From Antedon mediterranea (Eukaryota; Echinodermata; Crinoidea; Comatulida; Antedonidae), in NCBI RefSeq assembly GCF_964355755.1, contig NC_092678.1:6232922-6296921 (forward strand): a stretch of 64,000 nucleotides of DNA. Reading direction: 5' to 3'. Below are positions 1 through 12,300 of this stretch, in pieces. The position numbers and the translations under genes were made by a program. The first letter of the stretch is position 1, and the number at the start of each line of letters is the position of its first letter. The notes beneath the pieces were generated by a model. The model saw only the letters and a program-made list of their open reading frames with translations, made no database searches and was not told where the DNA came from.

Positions 1-59
1 TTGGAAATTTATCAACGTCAAAGACAGAAAATAATGGAAGCAACTGGAGAGGTGCAGGT

Positions 60-425
60 AATTTTGAAAGAATTGAGGGACAGGAGGTCATTTTAAAAGA
101 ATGGAGGGACAGGTCATTTTGAAAGAAAGGAGGGACAGGAGGTCATTTTAAAAGAATGGAGGGACAGGAGGTCATTTTGAAAGAATGGAGGGACAGGTCA
201 TTTTGAATGAAAAGAGGGACAGGAGGTCATTTTAAAAGAATGGAGGGACAGGTCATTTTGAAAGAAAGGAGGGTCAGGAGGTCATTTTGAAAGAATGGAG
301 GGACAGGAGGTCATTTTGAAAGAATGGAGGGACAGGTCATTTTGAAAGAAAGGAGGGACAGGAGGTCATTTTGAAAGAATGGAGGGACAGGAGGTCATTT
401 TGAAAGAATGGAGGGACAGGTTGAC
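60..425. repeat. Minisatellite, 26/29-bp units
   Basis: About 13 copies of GGAGGGACAGG(AGG)TCATTTT plus GAAAGAAT-type ends. Two length classes differ by presence of one AGG. A GAT/ATGATG microsatellite follows at about 512-560. Within a LRRK2 intron; nothing coding is seen in 1-632. Confidence 0.9.
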
Positions 426-632
426 CAGATGAATGACCAACCAAGAAACAGCACAAGAAAAAGACAAAAACGTAGTTGGAGAGGACAAGGGCAAGAGCAG
501 CAGAGAACAGATGAGATGATGATGATGATTGATGATGATCATGATGATTGATGATAATGATAATGAAAACAAAATACCATCAAAAACATAGCAATAAATG
601 TTTAATGTTAAATAACAAAATAACATATTTAC

Positions 633-3356
633 CCTTTGGAACTTTATCCTTATGAGTGCCAACTAGTATGACGGGGCATGACGGTGCCAGCGCTTGTATG
701 GTTAGCAGCCAGGGCCGAATCGTGTTAATCTCACTAACCCCTTTGCTCAAATCAAATACAACCTGAAAAACAAGGTAAATAAAAAGGATTTAATATAGCA
801 TAAAGCTATGTCTACACTATCAAACTAGTTTGACAAAAAAGTGTGATGTGCCCAAATATGGTAGTGATATGCCTAAATATTTCAACTTTCAACTTTACTT
901 TATTCACATCATCATACATAAATAGTACAATACAATAAAATGTATGTGTGTGTGAAAAGGAGCCAAAAAATAGCTTTCGCTAATCAAGGTTTGACTCCTG
1001 TCACAAAAAATAAATTAGTCATAATGCATACATTTTCATCTATCAACAATAATTCAATAAGAAAGAAACAGCAACTATATGAAAGAAATAACGTAAACAA
1101 GGGCTAACATTAATATTTTTGTAAAAGTAAACATTTAACTTCATTTATAAATTTAAATCTAGAAGAGGTACATTTTATAACTAAGGGTAAATTATTCCAA
1201 AGTTGAGCTCCATTAAAAGAAATTCTAAATTTACCAGCATCTGTGCGAGCTTTCGGAATTGCAAAATTATATCTATTACTAAATCTGGTACTAGCATTAT
1301 GTGTAATTAAATAAAAGTATTCCATTGTTTGATGTGGTGTTTTGCCGTTAATTTGGTCATGAACAAACTTAACTATACTTAATTCGAACAACTTAAAAAC
1401 GTCTAAAATACCCAGATCTTTAAATAATGGAGAAGATGGAGCCATAAAATCAGAGAAAGTTATACATCTAAGACACATTTTTTGGACAAGTAAAATAGGA
1501 TAAAGATGGGACTTATACGTGCTACCCCAGACTTCTAAACCATAAGTAATATTTGATTGAATAAATGATTTATAAAGCATAAGTAAAATATTACGGGGTA
1601 CAATATGGCGTAAACTAAACAGAATTCCAGATTTCTTTTTTATCCTATTTTTAATAAAGTTTATATGGCTCTTCCATGTGATGTGTTTATCTAATTTAAC
1701 ACCTAAAAACTGAATTTCATTGACTTCTTTAATCATAACATGTTTGTAATAAATATTGTTTGATTTATTAATAGTTTTATATCGGTTACAAAAAATAATA
1801 TAATTAGTTTTAACTAAATTAACAGTTAATTTATTAGCGTCACACCAGTTTGATATTTTTTTTAAATGATGATTTACCATAGACAAATCAATATTACTGC
1901 CTGCAAAATTGTGATATAAGGTAGTGTCGTCAGCAAATAAACGATATTCAAAAAAACTGGAAGAATTTGGTAAATCATTAATATAGATTAGAAAAAGGGT
2001 GGGTCCAAGAACCGAGCCTTGTGGAACACCGCATTGAATTGATAACTGATCGGAGCTTTGACCGTTCGAAAAAACAAATTGGGATCTATTTTTTAAATAA
2101 TCAGTAAACAAAAGTAACGGTTGCCCTCTAATACCATAATAATATAATTTGGATAACAAAATTTGGTGATTAATTGTATCGAAGGCTTTAGAAAAATCAA
2201 TAAATATACCTAGTGAAGACTTATTATTATCAACTTGATAAAGAAAATTATTAATTAGATTAATTAGGGATAATTTTGTACTATATTTTTCACGAAAACC
2301 GTACTGGTGTTTAAAGAACAAATTATATTTTTCAAAGAAGATAATAAGTCTGTTATTGATAATTCTTTCAAAAATTTTACTAAATAAAGGCAAAATGGAA
2401 ATTGGACGATAATTACCGGGGTTATATTACCTTTCTTAAATAGAGGTATTACTTTTGCTACTTTCAAAGCAGTGGGGAAACGACTATGTGTAAATGATAA
2501 ATTAATAATGTAGGATAGCGGCATTGCAATGCAATATGGTAGTGATATGACATCATCCTGTCCATCACAATTAAATTTGATAATGTAGACAGAGCTTTAA
2601 GTTTAAAAGACAACATTTTGAGGAGGAGTTTGATTATACTTTGCTGTCTCGCAGTTGTCTCTTTAGTAGTTTAATAGTACAGTATCTCTATGGTAGTTAC
2701 TCACTAAATAAAGAGCTCTACCCGTCAAGAAACAGGGGTGTGTACTGTAGAAGTCCTCCTGACCGGCAAAATCCCAAGTACTCAACAAAAAGTCAACAGG
2801 CTTACGATCGTGTTTAACCGTTATCCTAGAAAACAAAATGATTACATTCAATACAATAATATATCATTTGTTTTTAATGTATTACCACAATATGCAGTCA
2901 ACTCTCCCAATACTGGAGACCTTTGGGCTGACCTAATATGTCTGGTTTTCTGGAAAGTCTGGTATTCAGAATGTGTTTTTAATGTTAAAAATGTGTTTGG
3001 GACCTTTCGAGAAAAGTCTTTTGGGAGAGGTTTCGTCTGGTATTGGAAGAGTTGACTGTAAGATGATGATGCTTTATGTATTTCAAGTTCCCATAGATAA
3101 CTTTAAAATTAACTTACGTCCATTCCCTTACGTTAACACCAACTGTTGCTATGTTGGAATTCCGTGAGATTTTTTCTCTTTGAAGACGTCGTATCAACGT
3201 TGTCTTTCCACGACCTCCGTAGCCAACCAGCATTAATTTCATCCGGTTGTAGGGTACAGCTCTTTTCAATCTCTGATGCAAGAAGGTCACTATATCTTTC
3301 GTTCTACCCCTCAGAATGGCTGGAGGCAAGTCTAATCTTAAGCCATCAAGAGGTAA
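633..3356 (-). CDS. LRRK2: LRRK2 exons 36-38: ROC GTPase domain, N-terminal part
   Basis: Exon 36 (3118-3356) starts LPLDGLRLDL, contains RAVPYNRMKLMLVG and the P-loop GYGGRGKT (residues about 1451-1458, nt 3201-3224). Exon 37 (2705-2825) has switch II WDFAGQEDFYSTHP. Exon 38 (633-762) has the PVILVGTHKD G4 motif. All GTP-binding motifs are intact. Compared with human LRRK2, the Thr1343 position is Gly, Arg1398 is Gln and Arg1441 is Leu (see findings). The domain continues past the left edge; no further exon was seen in 1-632. Confidence 0.92.
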
Positions 3357-6300
3357 CTGTAAAAACCATTTTAAAATATCCATAAATTATCATATTGTAC
3401 TCTGTTGACTACTCATAAAAATTCATAATTTAAAGTTGATTCTAGTATAGTTTATAGTGCCAAGGCCAACTCAAGATTTCCTAGGCTGCTCCCACTACCA
3501 CTAACCATTAGGAAAGAAATCCCTAGCCTAAATGAAACTTTTCGTCAAATAGATCAGTTCTTACCTCCCATAATCTATTCAGTTTCCCAAGTTCATCAGG
3601 CAATGTTGTCAACTCTTTGTTTCGGCTCAGGTCAAGGGTCGTTAACGATGTCAGTTGTCCCAATTCTTTAGGTACCTTCCAAGTATATTTAAAAAAAATA
3701 GTAAATGCTTAAAAAGTTTTTGAAAAAGTGCTTGGACAGGGGTGAAACTAAATATTTTAGGTGGAGGTAGACAAATTTCCATGAAAAAACCCACCTGTCT
3801 CAGTTCATTATTTCTTAAGCTCAATCGCTCCAACATTTGCCAACTTCTGATACTATCCCCAAGATTCAACTAACAAGTAAAAATAAACACAATCAACGCA
3901 TATTTACATACTATGAGGCATATATTATATACAAATAATGGATGTTATTATAACACACCTACTTTTATTAAATTTATCCAAATCATTGAAAAATGCTAGG
4001 CCAGGAAGCTAGGCCATTACAATAGGCAGTAGTTCAACTTCAGACGCAGAGTGGAACAGTTATAGAGATGGCGAGCACAACAAGTTGATGTCCGAATACG
4101 ATCATTCAACAATGTAGCGTGGCAAAAATTCTCAAAATGTTAGTTAGACAGAGCTTTACCACTGTACATACCTTTCGTATAGAATTATCTGCAAATAGTA
4201 GTTCTCTTAGTGACTGACTTTTCCAGCACGATGGTTCAGGTAAAACAGATAGATGGTTGGCACTTAAATCTACGCTTCTCACCCTAGAGATATGAATAAT
4301 CATTAGAGGGTGTTCATTCATCACTATGACCCAATGTGTCCAATTTGAACAGTCAAAGGTCAACTTACAGTAAGTTAGAATTATGTCAACCTTTGGTATC
4401 TGAATGGTTCGGTATTGTGAGATGAAGGTATGTACAAACAAAGATCTACAAAAACAAATTACCATGGCAATTTAAGCAGGAATCTTGGAATGTAAGGATG
4501 CACGTTTGTGGCGAGATTGTTCCTTGCGAGCTTCACGGTCGTTAGTTGGTTCATGAAACTGCCAAGATCATCAGGAAGTGTTGCTGTGGAAAACAAAGTA
4601 TTGATAACCTATACTCTCTCACTTTATTTATTTTTAATTCACATCTAGTATCATTCATACATATACAGTATATAATTGATGGCAATATGCCACTGCGTTG
4701 CATTGCTAGTGGGAACCACGCTTTAGGGACCATGTCAAAATAATTCTACATTTTCTTTACTCTTAAAACTGTTTATGTAATTTCATAGCAAGCTTTTTTC
4801 TGGGTAATCATACACACTGCCTTGAAAACTTCTACAGCAACTGCAGTAGAATCATTTTTAAATGATCCCTAATATTTGGTTTCCACTACGACATAACGAA
4901 AGAACGTAAAGAGATGGATTATCCAAACTGTTGCTTTTCAATGGTCAAATCTCTTGTGTTACATCCCAGTGGGAACCAATCTTAAGGATCTTGCACTTAA
5001 TTTTTAGATTCTGTTTTTGCAAGAACCTTTATAGCTCTGTCTACACTATCAAACTTTATGTGACAAAAAAATGTGATATGCCTATATATGGACATGATGA
5101 TGATGTCATATCATTACCATATTTGGGCATATCACTACCATATTTGGTTACATCCTACTTTTTTTGTCAAACTAGTTTGATAGTGTAGAAAAAGCTTTAC
5201 AAAAACCACAAAATATGTTTCATTTAAATATTTACTTACTAAGTTGGTTATCAGAAACATGCAGTGTTTCCAGCATTTTTGTGTGTAGCAGAAACTTATT
5301 TGGCAGTTCAGTCAAAGAATTTCTACACAGTTTCAGTAGCCTAAGATGTGGCAGGTACAACGGTTGGTCTGGAAGATGTGCCAAGTTATTGCTGCAAAAT
5401 GTAAATACGTATATCTTAATATAGTAACTACTTACTTTACAGAATCGTCGCAGAGAGGTGCATGTACTTCTCTGCCTAGGCTACCTTGGAAATACACATC
5501 ACAAGATTTCTTCATTCGTTTCTATTCAGTGCAATTGCTTTATTTTTGCTAGATTCGTTGCCATTATGAGTTTCAAGTTAGAGGGGTTTTTGAGGAATTT
5601 TAAATCGTTTAAATGTTTCTGGGAAGGTCGTTCGCGGTCTTCCTTTCCCATATTTTAGATTCTATTGGGAAAGTTTATCTTCAATATTTTGCAGAACTGT
5701 TTTCTGTGGAAAGTCGTCTTTTCATGTGAAACCGTGTTATACCGTATAACCCCAGTATACTCATTTACACACAACACTGAGTCATCGCCTAAACAAGGGG
5801 TGATAGGCCTTTAATTGTAGTCGGTAATAGATCATTGATTTTTACAAATTTGGATAAACTATGCAAATTGTTCCACATTACACCAATATTTTATTAGCTT
5901 AAAAGTTATCTATTAAAATTTAGTCATCTTTATAGCACATGGTTTTAGATAAAAGAGTTTAAAACAATACCCTGTTGGACACACTAATAGTAACCAGGAA
6001 TCCACAAAACTGTGTCTACACTACCAGACATTTTGTGAATGTGATGTGCCCATATATGGACACGATGACGTCATATCACTACCATATTTGGCCACATCAC
6101 ACTTTTTTGTTAAACCAGTTTAGAAAGAGCTTTAGTTTTCTCTCAAGTAGCCTTTCTTGCAAAATTATAAATACACAGAATTATGCTGACATACACCATG
6201 TATGTATTTCTCGTTGGTGTGCTGAATATGCTTTTAAAAACAAGTATAGTTTTAGTTAAGATGTTAAAGAAATGTAATTTTTTTTAATTTTGGAAAAGAT

Positions 6301-9300
6301 TTAAATTCTTACCAGGCTAGATTTAGGACATGTAGAGCAGGTACAAAGTTGCAGAGCCAGGCAGGGAACAAGTCTATGCTGTTATTAGAAAGATTCAGCT
6401 CTCGTAAAGAAAAGCATGAATAGTCAGGTTGACTTCGTACATCTTTAATCTGAAAAAATACCGAAACTAAGATATTACAAAAATATCTATGTTTAATAGA
6501 AGACTGATCATTTCGAAACTAGAGGTAGGTACTCTTTGATTTGGGCAAGCTCAGCGTCCTGTTGTTAGATTGCTTTGGTAGTAGTAGGTTAGGCCTAGCC
6601 ATTAAAAACATAGACCAAGGCAATCAAAAGCTATATTTTGTCAATTGGATATCCAAAATATTATTTGACTTTTTTGTATTTAGTAGATTAATTACATCTC
6701 GTTAGTGGAATTTCAATAATTCTGTACTTCTGCGCTTAATTTCCCGGACTTGATTTCAATATTGGGAGAACCACTGTAAAAATTGTTGAAAAATACAATA
6801 ATTTATAAAGCTCTGTCTACACTATCAAACTTTATATGAAAAAAAATATGGCCATGATCATATCACTACCATATTTAAGCATATCACACTTTTTCGTCAA
6901 ACTAGTTTGATAGTGTAGACAGAGCTTAGCTACCATTGTGAGAAGTGGCCGAGCGGTTAAGACAGTGGAACCGTAATCACGTAGCCATAACATCGGCAGG
7001 GGTTCGAGGCTCACTCACTCCATGGTTCTGGTGGTAGAACGAGTCTTCTCGGATAAGGACTATAAACCGTAGGTCCAGTGTACACAACTTGCTCGTGTGC
7101 ACTTTAAAGAACCTAGTACATCTTTCGAGACGAGTAGGGGGTTACCCCGGTGTATTAGTACATCACAGCCACTGATCACCAACTGGGTCCTCTGGGAGAT
7201 CAGTCTTTGACTGAAGAGGTCACCCAGTATAAAGATAAAACAAACAAACAAACAAACAAAGAAGCAACATATGGAGTCAATTACAATATATACCTTATTA
7301 TGAGAGACATCTAATGTTTCTAGCTTACTGCAAGAAAACATGTGAGTTGGTAATTCCTTCAGCCGATTATTCCGCAGATCAAGATGTTTCAAATTTTTCA
7401 AAACCTATAAATAACAAATAAAATTGTTATTGTGTAGCACTTAAGTAAAATAATTAATAATAAATTAAATAAACAAATTACACAGTGTTTATTTTATTTT
7501 ATAATTAATTTCTCCTTTAGTTTGAATTCCTATTTCTTATTTTTACAATGATTTGTCGTCTTTCTTAAGATTTGTTATGTACATTTAAGAAAGAAAGACA
7601 ATAAATATTATTATATATATATATATATTAAGCTCTGTCTACACTATCAAACTAGTTTGACAATAAAAGAGTGAAAATATGGTAGTGATATGCTCAAATA
7701 TGGTAGTGATATGACATCATCATGTCTTACTCTTTGTTATTGTTCTTTGGTGACTGAAAAAATAGTATTACAGTATTATGATGATTGTATTTATTGTTTG
7801 ATATTTATTTGTTCCTGTTTATCATCAAAATAAATCTAACCAAATCATGATTATAAACCTGGTCAAAAACGTCAGATTAATTTTGAAAGACCTACCGATG
7901 ATAATTGTAGAGGAAATACAACCAATGAATTATTGCTCAAATCCAATTTGTGCAGGCACAAAAAACATCTCAAAAGTTTTTGTTCCGCACGGATTAACGG
8001 TGTCAAACTGGGAATTCCATTTGACGAGAGATCAAGAAAATGGATCTTGCAGTCTAACGCAGCACGTTTTTCAGTGGCGGTCATGCAGGCGAGAGATCGT
8101 GAGCGAGGGCGTTCTAAAAATGTTGAGTGGGAATGATAGTTAAAATGTATACAAAAAAGAAAGCCATCTAGACAACAGCAAAATAATGCAAACAAAGTAG
8201 GAATATGCTATGATATCTATTTAAAAATTATTATTAGTATATAAATAAAATTAATAATAATATAACCATATAAATATGTAATCATTAAAAATACAGTACA
8301 GTTTAAAAAAATGAATAAATTAATGTCAATATGTTTTGATATTATAACCATATAATAAATCATTAAAGTACAAGTACAGTTTTAAATAATAAATTAATAC
8401 GAAGATCGTTTAGAATATGCCTGTGTTGATACGCTCAATATATTGCTCAATGTATGCAGATGTAGTAGTTTGTGATTGCATAGTGAGTTCGGACTCAAAC
8501 AAGAGTTTCTGATTGGCCATGCTATACAGCCATGATCAATAGACCTTCTCTCTATGATGGCTTGTATTTTGACCTGTGATTGTGTACGAGTTCATTCTCT
8601 ACTTGTATTGTAATAACTCTATGGATGGAATAAAAAGTTGCAATGTGTTTTTATTGTATTTATTATTAGAATATCATAAACAAACCTGATTGTAGAGGTG
8701 TGCTAGTTGTAGGGGTAACAAATTCAACAATAATATCTGGCATTACTTCACAAACATCATCTGTTGGAGGCATCACCATTTCTATACACAAAATACAAAA
8801 CTGACACATTAGAACCTCTATTAAGGGGACACCTTCAGGGACCTAACAAAGTATAGTCGTTATCTCGGTACCGTTCTATGCTCACCACCAGTAGGCTCAC
8901 TTCATCAAGGCTTCTATGAATGGATGACGAGTTGGGAGAAGGAACGCTAGTAGACCAAACCCAGTACAATATTGAATATCAAAATGTGGCAGGCTATAGG
9001 CGCTTGACCTTTTACAAGATTGCCTAAAATTTATAATTTAAATCTACGATACTTAGTATTGTATATTATTACTCTTTGCTTTTCTTCCTTATATCTTATT
9101 CTTATTAACTCAAAATTATTTTTACTAACAAACATTACTATTTATATGCCTAGTGTGTAAACATTATTGATATAATTTCATTAAACATCCACATACAGTA
9201 CAACTCTTCTTAACAATTTTTTCAATCTTCTATCAACTAAAAGTCGTAGTTAGTCATGTCTCGGGTCACATTCTATGGTCACCGTACAGATAGGCTACTA

Positions 9301-12300
9301 CATCAGTACTTCTATGAATGGATGACTAGTTGGTGACAAGAACGCTAGTTGGTCATACCCAGTACCGTTTTGATTTTACGATCATTCGGGAAACCACCTC
9401 ACGAAGTACCGTTTTGATTACGATCATGCGGGAAATTACCTCATGACCTTATATAAGGAGGGGTTCTATACAATCTGAATCTGAATTTACAATATGACAT
9501 GTATTGTTAGTTTTGTGGTACACCATGTCTGTTTCCAAAAGGTATTTTTGAAGATTTCTTAACCTTTCAGTTCTACTGTATTCTGGAGAACAAGTTCAAG
9601 AGGAGAAATTATTCTTTTGCTTAAGTCAAGAGAGTTTATAAGTGCTTAAGTGAAAACTGAAGATTCATTTATTAAGTCAAGTTCTTTTTATCTTATGGAA
9701 TGGATGGTCATGTCAAGATTTAAGAAAAGTATTTGCTTTGGTTAAATTTTGAAAATTGACTTAAGCAAACTCATTGACTTTTTCCAGAAGAAAGTTTGAT
9801 AAAAAATTGACACTTATATCCTAGGTGAGCATGGTCTGAAACTGAAGTATCTGATTGGCCATGTTATGCAGCCATGTTCAATTAACTTCTCTATGATGGC
9901 CTGCTTTTAAAGCTGTGATTGTGTTAAAAACGTTGTCTACACTATCAAACTTTATATGACAAAAAAATGATATGTTCCCATATATGGACATGATGATGTC
10001 ACTACCATATCACAAACTAGTTTGATAGTGTAGACAGAGCTCTAGAGTTGACTCTGTAGTTGCAATATACTAAGTCAATGTCCCCAATATTTCTTTTATT
10101 GAAATAAAAAGTGTTTTAGTGAAAACTAAACAACGCTTATAATCATTACCTTAACAATAAAGTGTGACAGTACCTTGTATAGAACATTCCAGAAGAGGCT
10201 CTTGCGAGCTCTTGGCAAAGAGTGACCTCTTCTCTGTTAATGACATTGATCGTCCAGTACTTCTTGGTGATATCGATGTAGATGATATCGAATTACGTCT
10301 GTACGGTGTCCTCCTAATGGAGTCACTTGATTCGTCGAGAGATGAAGAAGTTTGGGAGCATAGAATATCAGGAGCTTTAAAGTGCAAAATGGATTACTGC
10401 TAGTTTAATAATTCAATAACTGTAATAATAGTGTGTATAATTGTGTCTTTTTATTGGTTACATTTTGTATCATGTAATATTAGTGTTCAATATTCTCTGT
10501 CTACACTATCAAACTTTGTGTGACAAAAAAATGTGATATGCCCAAATATGGTATTGATATGCCCAAATACGGGTAGTGATATGATCATCATCATGTCCAT
10601 ATATGGTCACATCACATTTGTCACATAAAGTTTGATAGTGTAGACAGCTTGGTAATGTGATGTTGTATCACTTACATGTTTTACTAAGATGTAACCTAGG
10701 ATCATCTGGATTCACTGGTAAGAAAGGGTTACTGTACGAACGATGAATACTTTGGAACGAAAAGTTAGATGATTGCGGAACCATCAACGAGTCTACCGAT
10801 GGCTTACGACCAAGACTTCTTGTTGAAGCTGGAAGAAAAATTAACAATATTAAAATGTTAATTATCAACAACATTTATTCAACATTTAACAGCTTTATGG
10901 GTTAGATACACAGAAGCCAAAGTGGCTTGTCTTTGTAGTCTAAGCATAAAACATAGATGGACGCATTACATAACGAAAAAATGACATTTTGAGACAGAAA
11001 AAGAAAAAAACAAAGTGAGATTAAGCAAAATATTTACAACTCCATTGTGCAGTAGCAATAGTAGCTAGCAATATGTTTCAAATATCATCTTTTTAATATT
11101 GTACTTTAATATAGGGAGTGGTGTCCATTTTAAACAACTTAAATGGAATTCATTTTATTTTATATGACATAATATAAACTTTAACATTACTTAAAACAAA
11201 CCAGCAAAAAATGCTGAATTGTCGTTTCAAGCTCCTTTGAGCTTTGTTCGACACGCTCTAAGCTTCAAAATGCTGGAGAAAAGAGCGGTTAAAATGGTCT
11301 CGAGTAACCTTCGACTTGATGCTGCTTCGGTTACTTTTAAGATATTGTAAAACTATTTTTTCTTCAACAAACTATGTTGACTGGGTCGCAAGAGACACCA
11401 ACCAATTTATTACCGACTCAGCAAATCAAACAATGAATAAAAAACTGATAACCATTATTATAATTTTACGATATCCAAAAACTAAAACTCACATGTATTA
11501 AATGAATACTCCGTAGCTGATGACGCTCTTCTCATGCGCTTTTCAACTGAATTATTAGATCCCGGAAACCATATTTCATCGTTAAAAGATTCTAAACAGA
11601 AAAATTAAATAGTGTAGCATGAGTAATTATTTTCCATTTGATTAGCCAACATATATTAGGAATATCAAGAGCGAAAGTCGCTGTCCTCTAGAGAATTTGA
11701 AATCGATTTCACATGATAAACAAATATAATACAAAGTTTGAAAAAAGTAAAAAATCCGGACATTAAACTTGATTTGAATCCAGCCTAGAACCCAAAAGTT
11801 TTTTTCATTTCATAAAGACAGTTATTAACTTTTGTATTTGGTGGAAATTTCTTTACGGCCTTGTTTAAAAACACAATTGCAGTGTAAGTGTAACCGTACT
11901 CATTCATACGATTCTGTCATGTATGTATGTACTAGTACATCACAGCCACTGATCACCAACTGGGCCCTCTGGGAGACCAGTCTTTGACTGAAGAGGTTAC
12001 CCAGTATAAATATATATTTCAATCAATCAATCTTGATGGCAATGATGTACGTAAAGTAGGCAAATAAAGTAATATTATTATTATTCTACATTTATATAAA
12101 AAAATGAGTGGAGTTGTGGATTGTTGTTATGATGCTTGGCTACCAATCTAAGGATCCTGGATTCAAGTTCTGTCATATGTTTATATGATTTTTCTAATGA
12201 CAAATTAAAATCCAATCCTTGTAATAAAACTTTGTTTATGTTGAGCATATGTTTGTCTTGTGAACACCTTTAAAAATGATAGTGAATGAATTCACTTATG

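Noticed and set aside
366-662. 98-residue ORF overlapping LRRK2 exon 38
   Set aside because: It reads mostly through intron and a GAT microsatellite in a different frame from the ROC-coding frame.
6947-7015. tRNA genes (also at 28920-28975, 41212-41300, 36235-36300, 43440-43510)
   Set aside because: Box A and B are present, but arms do not pair well, no discriminator-ended 3' acceptor stem is found, and each is followed by a SINE body repeated elsewhere.
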